This document shows, piece after piece, positions 45,687-56,295 of a DNA stretch of 64,000 nt. The stretch is taken from positions 3,556,001-3,620,000 of the forward strand of contig LR746271.1 of NCBI GenBank assembly GCA_902729315.2, written 5' to 3'. This DNA is from Spirodela intermedia. Its lineage: Eukaryota > Streptophyta > Magnoliopsida > Alismatales > Araceae. The notes under the pieces were generated by a model. It was not told the origin of the DNA and ran no database searches. It saw only the letters and a program-made list of their open reading frames with translations. How positions within the stretch are numbered: the stretch's first letter is position 1; the number at the start of each line of letters is the position of its first letter. Position numbers and translations under genes: made by a program.

Positions 45687-47016
45687 TGAAGAAGAAGAAG
45701 AAGAAGATTCTATGTTTTACATCAACTCTGCTCATCAATATTTAGTAGGATCAGTCTAATCTCGTGCTCAGATTATTTGTAATTAATTATTTGCGAGGAA
45801 TTATTTTATGTGGACTCTGAATAAAAGAGAATTTCCCATTAATTGATCATACTGGAGTCCCTTTACCATGAGGCTGCCTGTTTTCAGGATGCCATCAAGG
45901 GAAATAACTTTGCGGCAGCAAATGCCTCCTGCGATGTCTGGAACGAATACCACGAGATGGGCTGGGGAGGAATCAAGGCGGTGGCGGACTACAAGGTCTA
46001 CACAGCGAGCTCAATCTTGGACCTTCTTCATTTTGTGGCCCCGAAGATGATGCAGCGCGGAGGCACCCATTTTTCTTATGGAATTGCAGATGATCTAAGT
46101 GATCCCAAGTATCAACACTACAAGCACTGGTCCAACCCTTTGGAGACCACGTGAGATTCTCTCTCTCTCCTCTCACTCCTCTCTCTTTCTCTCGCTCTCT
46201 CTCTCGCTAGTGCTACTGCCTTGCATCATTCATTGAGCATCTCATATTCTTCTTCATGCATTGGGCCTATTGGTGGGCATGCCATTGTTAAGATGACATT
46301 AAATCTCTCTATTGCTTAATCGTGTCCAAAGTTTTTTTTATTTTTATTTTTATTTTTATAGTTTTGATGATTTTTGGGAATAACGTTGATAAGAAATAGT
46401 CAGTCCCATATCAATTATTATTCTGGCTTAATGTTTAACTTTGAGCTGGGTGGCCCGATTTCCATGATGAGTAGTGAACACGAGGAATAGTCCCAAAAGA
46501 CTGATTAATTTACCTCATCTTTGCTTCTTCAGGCTTCCAGATGCCCCTGAAATGGAGATATACTCCATGTACGGTGTCGGCATCCCCACTGAGAGATCCT
46601 ATGTCTACAAGATATCCTCCTCCTCCGAGTGCAACATCCCATTCCAGATCGACACATCGGCGGAGGCTGGCACTGAGGGGAGCTGCCTCAAGGGTGGGGT
46701 CCACTCTGTCGACGGGGATGAGACCGTGCCCGTCCTCAGCGCAGGCTTCATGTGCGCCAAGGGCTGGCGGGGGAGGACCCGCTTCAACCCCTCCGGCATG
46801 AGGACCTACGTGAGAGAGTATGACCATGCACCGCCGTCGAATCTTCTCGAAGGCCGTGGGACCCAGAGTGGGGCCCACGTTGACATCATGGGCAACTTTG
46901 CCCTCATCGAAGATGTCATCAGGGTGGCGGCGGGTGCTACTGGCGAGGAGCTGGGCGGCGATCAGGTCCATTCGGGCATCTTCAAGTGGTCCGAGAAGAT
47001 CGATCTGCCACTCTAG
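42552..47016 (+). CDS. PDAT1: Phospholipid:diacylglycerol acyltransferase 1 (6 exons)
   Basis: PDAT transfers the sn-2 acyl chain of a phospholipid (usually phosphatidylcholine) to diacylglycerol, making triacylglycerol and lysophospholipid in the ER without acyl-CoA. Exons: 42552-42988, 43265-43487, 43675-43958, 44946-45273, 45888-46150 and 46533-47016. Total 2019 nt, 672 residues, matching the usual ~670. It has a basic N-terminus (MSMLRRRKG), one membrane anchor (about 51-70) and the LCAT-type lumenal domain. The catalytic triad is visible: Ser251 in PHSMG, Asp574 in GDETVPVLS and His627 in SGAHVDIMG. The lid region VPGIVTGGLELWEG and PLCWVEHMSLD are also present. The first exon is GC-rich and later ones are less so. 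Nothing is truncated; introns 2 and 4 each carry an AAT-AAG microsatellite. Confidence 0.96.
43515..43616. repeat. Compound (TAA)n(GAA)n microsatellite in PDAT1 intron 2
   Basis: About 19 TAA units, one broken by ATT, are followed by about 13 GAA units. They lie between the donor at 43488 and the acceptor before 43675 and make up over half of the 187-nt intron. The reading frame happens to stay open after a stop at its edge, producing a spurious Asn/Lys-repeat frame. Confidence 0.92.
45655..45707. repeat. Compound (AAT)n(GAA)n microsatellite in PDAT1 intron 4
   Basis: About 10 AAT units, then TG, then about 6 GAA units. The composition and order are the same as those of the intron 2 array. 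Confidence 0.9.
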
Positions 47017-47381
47017 ATCACTGGGTGAGTTCTATATAATTCCTATTAAATTTAGTTTTTAAACAAGATTTCATCTTTTTTTCTGGGGGATCTCCTACTC
47101 GATGACAGTTTCCTGAATTGGCATTGAAGATTTTTTTAAAAAAATAAAAGAAATTAACCATTGAGGAAAGTAGGAACGTAGTTTGATTTCCATGGTGATG
47201 ATGGCCTGGAGTACAGAGAGGAAGACCCGCCTGTTGACTAATCCGTTGACCATCTCTATTCCTGTTTCTCTAATTCCCATTTTGCTCGTTTTATTTTCTC
47301 TGTATTTCATCGTTGTCAACTCATTGATGCCTCCTTTTCTCTTTCCTGAAGCCCGCTCTCTCAGCAGATAAAGCATCCCTA

Positions 47382-47423
<42 letters not shown>

Positions 47424-50394
47424 GTTGTGTGTGTGTGGGGAGGTCAAGAACCATGGAAATATGCATTTTATTTCCGAATATTCTTCCACATGAGAAAAGT
47501 CTTGATTTTCTCCCCTGCTGGGGCTTCAAGTTCGTCATCTGATGGGAACGAGGGGCTACTGGTTTCAGGCACCGATCATGGTACCCACCGCCGCCCTCCA
47601 CCGCCGCCGGTGGCCAGCTGCCCTCCTTTTCCCCTGCCCCAAATTGTTAATATCTAATTGGCTGACTTGATGTATTATTCGATCCGTCATTATTCCTAGA
47701 ACCCATATCTCTCTCCCTCTCTCTCTATCTCTCTCTCCCTCTCTCTATCTCTCTCTCCCCCTCTTCCCTCTCTCTCTCTAGACATACATAAGAACCCATC
47801 TCTCGCTCTCTCTAGATATATATATGATAATAATAAATGTGCGTGTTTATTTACTAATTAATGAAGACGTGATTTTAAATAGTTTTCTGCAAAGATTCGC
47901 GCCGTATTATTTACGGAATCCTTTTGGGCTTGGAGATCGATGCTGTTGGAATTCATGGAGGTATATCGTTCTCTTCGAGTCAAAGACCGTGATAAATATC
48001 ATCCCCGGATATTACTATAAAAACATCCACCTCTCGTCCTATAAATATCGTTCTCGCCGTATTATATCGTTGACCCTATCTGTACTTTTTTTCCAAAAAA
48101 AAACACTAATACCGAGAAACTTTAATACATTTTATTCATATAATAATAAATATTTCTGGTGAGATATTTACTTGATTTTATGGGCCGGGAGTGTTATTGG
48201 GCCCAGTACACTCTGGACCCCCCACTTTGGCTTGGCATCTGCCACGTGGCTTCTTTGCCAGTATCATATCTCCTCTCTGTGTCACTCTATTGGGCCTAAT
48301 TGGACTTTTTCTTGGGCTTGGGTTTCTCATTAGAGATGATTAAGGCCCGAAAGGCCCATCCCGGGCCCATTGGCGCATCACCGTCCTCTTTGTTTATTCA
48401 ACGAATAAGAAAGAGAGGAGAAAAAACTCCTAATTAATAATAATAATGGCAACTCTAAAGGCTATTAAAATAACTAAAAACAGGAAAATTGTGGGCCGGG
48501 GTATTACCGTCATTCCGTATTTGCCATAATTCGCACGCAGGGTCCATTCCATTTAACTTTTCCCCGCCGAGGCGGGGCCCTCCTTGAACACCGGAATACC
48601 GAAAAGGATCCTGTCAAGTTCTGTTTATTACCAATTGGACCATTAATCTCGTTACGTAAGCCGGCGCACGAGATGGCCCCACCGGAGGATACTATCGTAC
48701 TGTCCTTGTCGGGAGAGAGAGAGAGATGTGGAAGGCTGCCTCGCCGGTGGGCGCAGAGAGAGACAGAGAGAGAGGGGGGAAGCTATAGAGAGGGAAAGGG
48801 TTCATACCTGGTGTAGGCTGGGAGGGATTTACGGCAGCGAAGTGGTGGTGGTGGTGGTGGTACTCTGTCTATTCTTTTTTCCCTTCTTTTGGGGGGGGGG
48901 GAGGGGAGGGGAGGGAGATGGGGATTGGTCTATGTGGAGGCTGGCATGGGCGGGAGGAGGGAGGAGCTAAGGAAAGAGTCGATGACGAGGAAGCCTGATT
49001 GCGGGGAAAGAAGGGGGCAGGGTCGCCGCGCCCGGTGCTCCAAGGTGGGGAAGGAGGGGGCGAGGGGAAGCTCTGTTCCCGTGTCTCTTTGACGTCTTGT
49101 TCTCCTCACGATTGTCTACGCCATTTTGAATGCATTTCTGCGGATCCTTGTTTGTTTGCTTCCCTCGTTTTGGGCCGGTGGTGTTTCTGCGTTCTTCTCG
49201 GTTCGACTGTCGGGGTGGGCTCTGCGTGATTTCTGATCTCCTTTTGCTTTTCGTTTGTTTAGTGCTGATTTCCTTCCCTTCCAGCGTGTGCAGCCTTTCA
49301 GAGCATTCCTCGCGTTACTTTTCTCAGATTGATCAGACCTCTGCATGCTAGAGTTGCTTTTCTTCTTCTTCCTGTGTTGGGGGGGAGTTCGAGTCATATT
49401 CAGTGTTCCTCATCTCATCTGGCGTAGAAAAGATGGTTGAACTCGAAGAGGGAAGATAAGGCGTGTGCAATAGATGCATCTGGCTTTCAATAGATGGTCG
49501 CGCCTGAAGAAACTGAGCATGTGGCTGCTGCCCCCTTATGATGGCGATTCGCACTCCCCCCATGTTCTTCGTCTGAAAGGAAGTTCTTCAAGCCGGTGGC
49601 CGATAGAGTTTTTGGAAATCCTGGCTACCCTCGGGTGCATTTCGTGCCTCAATTGGATCTGGATTAGAATTGTGCCGGATGAAGTTATTTTCTCTTTGGA
49701 TCTCAACAGAAAGTTGCATTTTTTCCCATGTAGAGAATCTCGAAAGAGTAATTAATATCAAATGTTGTTGAATTTTCAATAGAACCTGGATTATAATTTG
49801 AGTTAAACTTCGGTGGCAGAAGACCCTGAAATTGGGAGAGACCAACAATGACTGTTCTTGTGAAGAACTGTCGATACTCACACCTTTGGTTTTGCTTCCT
49901 TTTTTTTCCAATATTAAACATGTTATTTTCCGTCTAGCATTATTTCTCTAAAAACATTAGGTTTAAATTTTAGCATTATGCTCCGAATGTCAGACTAATT
50001 ACATGTAAACACTTTTGGACTAGTTAATTTATTTAACAACCGATCCTATCAGCTCAATGTGGCTTCTTGCTATGTTCTTTTAGGAATTTTCTCCAAGGAA
50101 ATTATTTTCATTTTCTTTAATCTCTGCTTAATCTCTTGATCATTAATAGTAACTTTGTGCTAATCAAGTCGGCACTGTAATAACCTTGCAACCTCAGCTT
50201 CTGTAGGTGCGCATCTTTACCGCCCAAGCATGCGGTAGGGACGAAGCTGAGAGAATCTGAGGGCTTGGAAAGCTTGTTTATCTCGTTTGATTCAAGCTGA
50301 CCACGGGTTCCCTCTCATTCTCCTCTGAAAGATTTTGTAAGCGATAAACTCTCCCACACAGAGCTGTAATCAAGTGAGGCAACTCATCCGCCAG
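47017..50394. other. PDAT1 downstream region and NF-YA leader region
   Basis: No coding gene is supported. It contains the PDAT1 3' UTR, CT tracts at 47387-47415 and 47707-47800, and an AT-rich part at 47820-48170. The palindrome GCCACGTGGC lies at 48241. A GT-repeat (48841-48860) and G-rich stretch (48889-48920) sit near 48.9 kb. 48.7-49.4 kb has the look of a transcribed GC-rich leader followed by an intron, so it may hold the non-coding first exon of the NF-YA gene; that is inference. Small ATG frames here would be upstream ORFs if so. Confidence 0.4.
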
Positions 50395-52675
50395 ATGCCA
50401 GAACAGGACTCATCCTCTACTCAGTCAAGCAGTCAATCTCATAACGTTTTGGAGGGCTTGAGGCATGGGATCTCAAATATCCAGTCTTTCAAGCCATACC
50501 CCGGTATGAATCACCACAGCTTACTCTAACGACGTGCTCCCAAAAATAAATTTGTTGACTTTTCTTCTTTCTAAAATCACCATCATCTGTGGTCAAGCAT
50601 TGTGGCGCTGGTGTTCACACATTGCGGCACCTGACCTCGATTAACTTGGCCTTTTGGTGTGGTCAATGGGTTTCTTTTACATTTCTTTTATTGTCTTCTG
50701 CAATGATTTGGCTTTGAAGTTTCTTCGTTTATGGTCAACGAGTCCACTGTGAGTCAGCTGGGGTCGACCACATGCAGTGATCTTCTACGCTTTGTATTAC
50801 CTGCAATTTTATAGACTAATCCAGGATAAGTATTTGCATTACTAGTTTGGTTATGATCAGGTCCCTCGGTCGATTGGTTTTAGGCTTCATTTCATTGCCA
50901 TTTCTTTTTCGCTTTCCATTTTTTCTGCGTGAGAATTATTTGTAGGATCTCATTTATCAGATGATATTCGGCCAGTTATTTCGCTTTATTCATGATTTGC
51001 CAGTAATCTCGACCAGTTTTCAACAATCTTAGGAATCCTCACTGTTCATTTAATGACCAACTTTAACGAAATGTGTGAGCATGTCATGTTCTTCTGGTGA
51101 GTCTTAATTAAAGAACCTTGTGTTTCTAATTCTCACTCTTGCATCAGGTGAAGATAGGAGCGATGCCGCTGAAGAACGTGGAAACCTGGCTTTATCGTCA
51201 GGACCATTGGGAGTCTTCTCCGTCCAAAACCCTGATTATAGGCAGTCCATCTTGAGTTCATCTGGTGTAGTAAGGATATATTTATACATATTTATTCGAT
51301 CATCTTCATATACCTCTTTTTTTTGTTGTTGTTGTTGTATCCATCACTTTGCTTGCTCAATGGCTGCTCACATCTGATGATAGATAGTGTGGTGTCAAAT
51401 CTCTGCCGCAGAATTGCATCCCCTACACGTATGTGGATCCATACTATGGAGGCTTCGTGGCTGCCTATGGAGCTCATTCTTTCGTAAGTGGGTCCTGGAT
51501 CCTTGTTTATTTCTCTAAAAATACCAATTATTCCGACTTTAAACATAGCCAAATCCCAGGATGGTTTGGCCCTGCTACCAACCCAATATAGCAGCATATT
51601 TATGTGCCTTTTTATTATTTTTATTATTATTATTTATTTATTCTTTAGGGAAATTCCTCGCGACCTCCCAGTCTTTGGTTCTCTTTCATGAGGCATCGGT
51701 TGCTCCCATCAGCTGGAAAGCTATGCCTCTTGATGTGAGCTCTAATATAACCGACCAAGTCAACTGGTGGAGCTCCTACTAACGAACCCATATACCCATA
51801 GTAGCATGTTTTTATGTACGCCATCGGCCAGAAAAATGTCTCACTCATGAGCAATCAAATTTCTCTCTCAATCAGCATGAAAGCAATCAAATGACGTCGG
51901 TTTCTCTCACTACTCCTGGATGACTATCCAGCAAACCCTGAGAACCCCTTCAGCCCAATGTCTGACCTTGATGATGCTCCTGGGCTTTTACCGCAGATTT
52001 TTTCTTCTTTTTTTTCGGCTAGTTTATTTATGTAAGTAATTTCATTGAATCCTTTGTTTGGATGATGGGATTCAAAATCTTGATTGCGGGCAGGCCGACC
52101 CCCAGATGGCGGCGGAGGCCGCCGTCCTCCCCGCGCGGGTCCCACTTCCCATCGAACTCGCGGAGGCCGAGCCCGTCTATGTCAACGCCAAGCAGTACCA
52201 CCGGATCCTCAGGAGGAGACAGCTACGCGCCAAATTGGAGGCCCAGAATAAGGTCGTCAAGGAGCGGAAGGTCAACGCCGGATCTTTCCTTTCTTCCCGT
52301 TCGATTTTCTTTTTTGCCGCCGGAAAAAAACTCTGGTACCGAACCTCGCCGCCGCCGTTCTCGCAGCCGTACCTCCACGAATCCCGCCATCTCCACGCCG
52401 TGAAGAGAGCTCGAGGCTCCGGTGGGCGGTTCCTGAACACGAAGTCCCAGCAGGAGCACCAGGTAGCCGCTGCGGCGGCGGGCGGGGATGTCTCCGGGTC
52501 TACGGCGGCCCGGTGGCCGTCGCCGTCGGAGGAGGAGAACGTCGGCGGGTCCTCCGCCTCCACCTGCTCCGATACGACCAGCGCTTCGAACGGGGACGTC
52601 CTCCGGCCGCCGGGCGGCGCCGCCCACGGCGGCGGAGGAGCGGCAGAGCGGCGGCGGGTGTCTTCTGCCAGGTGA
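50395..52675 (+). CDS. NF-YA (HAP2) CCAAT-binding subunit (5 coding exons)
   Basis: NF-YA is the DNA-sequence-specific subunit of the NF-Y trimer, binding CCAAT after joining the NF-YB/NF-YC dimer. Coding exons: 50395-50503, 51148-51269, 51412-51483, 52094-52270 and 52367-52675; 789 nt, 262 residues. The start [10 protein letters not shown] is the first ATG after an in-frame stop at 50338. The middle has [12 protein letters not shown], as in other plant NF-YAs. The core starts [20 protein letters not shown] (127-146, the NF-YB/C contact helix). A linker ending VVKERK follows, then [20 protein letters not shown] and RFLN (161-184, the CCAAT-contacting part). The last intron (52271-52366) splits linker from DNA-binding part, as usual in the family. 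The stop is a TGA overlapping a good donor (GCCAG/GTGAGC), so a further exon is possible, but a miR169 site just after the stop supports this end. Confidence 0.9.
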
Positions 52676-52715
52676 GCCGCCGGGGGACGGTCGCAGGCAG
52701 CAGCAGCCTCGCTTG

Positions 52716-52736
52716 CGGGCAATTCATCCTTGGCTT
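52716..52736 (+). promoter_or_regulatory. miR169 target site in the NF-YA 3' UTR
   Basis: The 21-base site contains CAATTCATCCTTGGCTT and begins 41 bases after the stop codon. It pairs with plant miR169 across the whole seed and cleavage region with only a few end mismatches and one central wobble-type difference, as in known NF-YA targets. miR169 cleavage of NF-YA mRNAs in the 3' UTR is well established. Pairing was judged by eye against the remembered miR169 sequence. Confidence 0.85.
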
Positions 52737-53170
52737 TTGATGGCTTCTTCGGGTAGACTCTGTGGGCCTTCGCCGTCTGGGTAAAGCGCCGCCGCTGTTG
52801 GTGGTGGTAGTTGTAGTGGCCATGGGGGAGGGCCATCCTCCTCCGCTCCCTTATTTTCTCTCTCTCTCTGGAAGCATCCGAATTGTTTCTCTCCTAAACC
52901 TCTATCTATCAATCTATCCACGTGTTTATATATCAGAGAGCTGCTCTGATGTTCGTCCTCTCTCTCTCTCTCTCTCCAATGATGATCACAACGCCTTGCC
53001 TGGCTGAGGCAATCGATATCTCCACCATCAGGAACATTTTCTCGAAACGTGCCGTCATTCAAAGCAAAACTACAGCAAACCCAACAATTTTGTCGGGAAA
53101 GCTCTGCGTCATGTCCATTGCCTTCCGGGGTATGTACAGGCGATCATTCCTTTGATATACAAGAAAAGGA

Positions 53171-53212
<42 letters not shown>

Positions 53213-53213
53213 T
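52737..53213. other. NF-YA 3' UTR and convergent spacer
   Basis: No gene. CT tracts are at 52857-52868 and 52961-52976, and a (GA)n tract at 53171-53210. The last lies immediately downstream of the stop codon of the minus-strand chloroplast-protein gene, in its 3' UTR. Confidence 0.5.
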
Positions 53214-54898
53214 TCAGATAGAGGAGCCGGACCTGAGGACCTTCTCGAGCTTCTCGGCCTTAGCATAGTCCTTGTCGGCGAGGGGGCCGGCGGGGAACGG
53301 CGTGATCTCCAGAACCAGGTGCGGAGTGGGGAGCTCATCAAAGAGGGCTCTGACATTGTTGCAGCAGACGCTCTCGCCATGGGCGCTCTCCCTCCTTATC
53401 TGGCAACCCTGCAAAGCCGTAGAGGCCCCTCCTAAGATCAGAGTTCATCTAGAGGAAGATGGAAGACAGGAGAAGCCAACCCCAGCTCTCAGAACTTTAG
53501 GATTCTAGTAATGGCGGCAGGAATCGGAGAACCCACCTTCCTCATTAAGCGCACAGAAGCCAAATCGAGAAGAAGCATGGAGAGAGAGGGCGTAATCGAG
53601 AATGAAGAAGACCAGAGAGAGAGAGAGATATATAAATATTCAGGGTGGGAATGGCGGCACGAATCGGAGAACCCACTCTGACCATATCAGTAATGAGTGA
53701 GAGCAGCTGGAAGGAAGCACCGAAGGGGAGATATTCTCTCTGATTGCTCTTGGAGGAGACGGTGGTGAAGCTCCTGCTGGATCCCTTACTGAGTAGCGAA
53801 AGAAGACAAGGTAATTCAAATGATGGTTTCTCTCTAGCTGTTGCTGGACCACTGTTTATTTCTCTCTAGCTGTGGAAGAAACCTCTGAGCTTCGAAGAAG
53901 CCAGCCAGGAAGAAGCTATTACTTTCCCTCTCCTGGGCTGGGACACAGAGAGAGAGGGAGAGGAGTTACCTTATGAGAGGTGGCGTCTATAAACTGGTCG
54001 TCGTCGGAGAGCAAGGAGGCGATGGCCTTGAGAAGGCGCTTGCCTTCGGTCTTGGAAGGAACCCGGTAGCTCCTCTTGAGGGTGCCCTTCGTGGTGGGAT
54101 GCCACTTGCTGACCAACTTCCTCCTGTCCACGGCTTCCTTGTCCTCTGGGAATCACGCAGCCAAGTCTGATCAGAATCCTAATTCATGGAAAACATAGAA
54201 TCTGTCCTGTGGAGTTGGTGTCCTCAGGTGGGCATTTTCACAAACAGTTTGCAGGTCAACAAAACCCTATAGGGCGACCTATGGATGTTTCCACATCTGA
54301 AGAACTCATTCCAGTTTGGTGAGCCAGATCGCTCGGATCAATGTCGATTCCCACAGGAATTCGGGGAATCGGAAGCCAAGAGGGAGAAAGAAGAAGAAGA
54401 AGAGACCTGATCCTCCTCGCCAGCCCTCCAGCCATTTGGAGAATCCGAGATCATCACTCCTGACCCCAGAACCTTGGAAAACACAGAAAAAAGGAGGGGA
54501 GAAACGGGGCAACCGATCAGATGCGACACACAGATAAAAATAAAAATAAAAAGAATGCAGGGGATTAGGTATTCAAACATGTTGAAGATCGACGAACCAG
54601 AAGGGGATAATGGACTGGAGGGGGATCCGGCGAGGCCGGCCTTGAGGAGGGCGTAGAACACGCAGAGGCGGCTGGCCCACAGCACCGGGCCCTCCACCAG
54701 GGAGGAGCGGACGGGGGATTCCCGCTTCGTGTTCCTGGAGAAGCCAGATCCTCTCAGGGCGGCACCATTGAACGATGTCCCAACCTCCAGAGGGGCCACG
54801 AAGGGGTTCCTGAGGAGAGGATGAACGCTTCTGTCGCTCCTGGGAGACGAGAAGAGAAACCCTGTGGCAGTGGGAAGCAGCAGCACTGATGGAGCCAT
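53214..54898 (-). CDS. Conserved plant chloroplast protein of unknown function (4 exons)
   Basis: Minus-strand exons 54598-54898, 54407-54472, 53970-54145 and 53214-53408, all GT-AG, total 738 nt, 245 residues. The start MAPSVLLLPTATG and a Ser/Arg-rich first ~60 residues look like a chloroplast transit peptide. LWASRLCVFYALLKAGLAG may be a short membrane segment. The rest is soluble and strongly conserved-looking: LGFSKWLEGWRGG, DRRKLVSKWHPTTKGTLKRS, LLKAIASLLSDDDQF, then GCQIRRESAHGESVCCNNVR and LFDELPTPHL, ending KAEKLEKVLRSGSSI. I recall similar proteins in Arabidopsis described only as chloroplast inner-envelope or expressed proteins; I cannot name a function. The upstream frame has no ATG, so the start at 54898 is the first possible. 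It lies between NF-YA and NF-YC without an obvious link. Confidence 0.85.
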
Positions 54899-54932
54899 AG
54901 CTCCCTTTCCTGGTCGATGGAGCTTCAGATAC

Positions 54933-54968
<36 letters not shown>

Positions 54969-55635
54969 TAAATCTTCTTCCTACAGGAGGGATAATGAGG
55001 ATCCGAGTACTGAAGAATACGGGGCCCTGTCTGCCACGTGGAAGAATTCTATTTGATGCATATTTGGACGTACCGATCTTGTACATCTCTACGCACGGAA
55101 CAAGTCTTGTACAACATAACATATCTACGCACAGGATTGGGGGGTCCGTTCTCTCCGGGAGGAGCTGACTTTTGCACTGAAGGGTCAACCCGATTTTGGT
55201 ACAGGTTTGACAACTTAAGCCTATCATTTGACTTTGTGTCGCCAAAAGCCGACTCGGGATTAGAAAGGGACATGCTCCTAGTCAACTTATATAAAAGCTA
55301 AAAGTCTTATCTGACTAAGTCTTCTTTATTATCTCCAAATCGAACCAAAACTAGATGGTCTGAAATGATCGTGATTATAACGAGAATCGATTCTTGAACC
55401 AGGATGCGGCGGCGATTGGAGGAGCGCGAGGGTATGTTACTTATATGAACACTATGCCCCATGACACAAGCAGCACGGGTCGGTCGTCTCGTCTCTGTCA
55501 CCTTCAGACTCGTATACAAGGGGTGGGGGTCGAGTTTGAAGAGCAGCGATGCAGTCTCCAAAAACTAAAAAACGTCAACGCATAAGGTCAACGAAACCCA
55601 CGAGGAACGTTGACGGGATGTTCCTTCTCCGGTCT
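54899..55635. other. Spacer between chloroplast-protein gene and NF-YC-like gene
   Basis: No gene supported. A (GA)n tract at 54938-54962 sits in the leader of the minus-strand chloroplast-protein gene. A GCCACGTGG G-box lies at 55033-55041, about 135 bp upstream of its start codon. The NF-YC-like 3' UTR lies at the right. Confidence 0.45.
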
Positions 55636-56295
55636 TCAATGTGGCTGCTGAAATTCTGGCCAACTGCCCTGATTCGGCTGCTGCAGGAAGACGTCCTCCG
55701 GATAAAGTAAATCAACGGACACCTGGTCGGCGGCGGTAGAGACCGCCGCCACCGCCGCCACCGCCGCCGGCGACAGCGGAAGAGGTCGCGGCGTGACAGG
55801 CAGCGGCGACGGCGGAATAGGAGGCAGAGGCAGCGACGGCGGCGCGAGCGTCGGCCGCTGCATCGGGACGATGTCGAGGAGGAAGTCAAAGGACCCGTGG
55901 CGGGCGATGGCGACCGCCACGTCATTCATCCGGAGCATCCGGCGATTCATCTCCTGGCTGTAGGCCCAGGAGCGGAGAGTCAACTCGAGGACGAACAACC
56001 GGCAGGCATGGGCGAAGACCACGAGGGCCTCGGAGGCGACATGATTCACGTCCTCGTCGGCCTTAATGATCTTCATGATCCTCGCCAGCGGGAGGTCGGT
56101 GATGACGACGTCGGCGGCCTCCCGCCGCTGCCGCTCCCAGAAGTCGTCGAGGCAATGCTGCAGGCGAAGGAGGTGCCCCTGGCAGAAGAGCTCGTAGGAC
56201 GAGGGCGGTGGCAGCGGTGGCGGCTGCTGCTGCATCTGGCGGAGCTGTGGGACTCGCCCCGCCGGGAAGGGAGGCGGTGACCACTGTTGCCGCAT
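55636..56295 (-). CDS. Divergent NF-YC (HAP5)-like histone-fold protein
   Basis: NF-YC pairs with NF-YB through a histone fold and the dimer recruits NF-YA to CCAAT boxes. The 219-residue frame has a Pro/Gln-rich start, the αN-type lead-in LDDFWERQRREA (49-60) and a full histone fold (68-145). It reads LPLARIMKIIKADEDV, FAHACRLFVLELTLRSW and MNDVAVAIARHGSFDFLLDI. Canonical NF-YC has RIKKIMK, AEAPVVFA, and ENKRRTLQKNDIAAAI; several of these are changed here (M for K, SEALVVFA, MNRRMLRMND), so it is a diverged member. The C-terminus is Pro-rich and ends PEFQQPH. No intron lies within the frame, as is usual for NF-YC. The frame upstream is the same frame but is interrupted by TAG codons, so this may be a gene that lost its N-terminus or a recent pseudogene. 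Confidence 0.78.
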   Translation of the reverse strand: MRQQWSPPPFPAGRVPQLRQMQQQPPPLPPPSSYELFCQGHLLRLQHCLDDFWERQRREAADVVITDLPLARIMKIIKADEDVNHVASEALVVFAHACRLFVLELTLRSWAYSQEMNRRMLRMNDVAVAIARHGSFDFLLDIVPMQRPTLAPPSLPLPPIPPSPLPVTPRPLPLSPAAVAAVAAVSTAADQVSVDLLYPEDVFLQQPNQGSWPEFQQPH

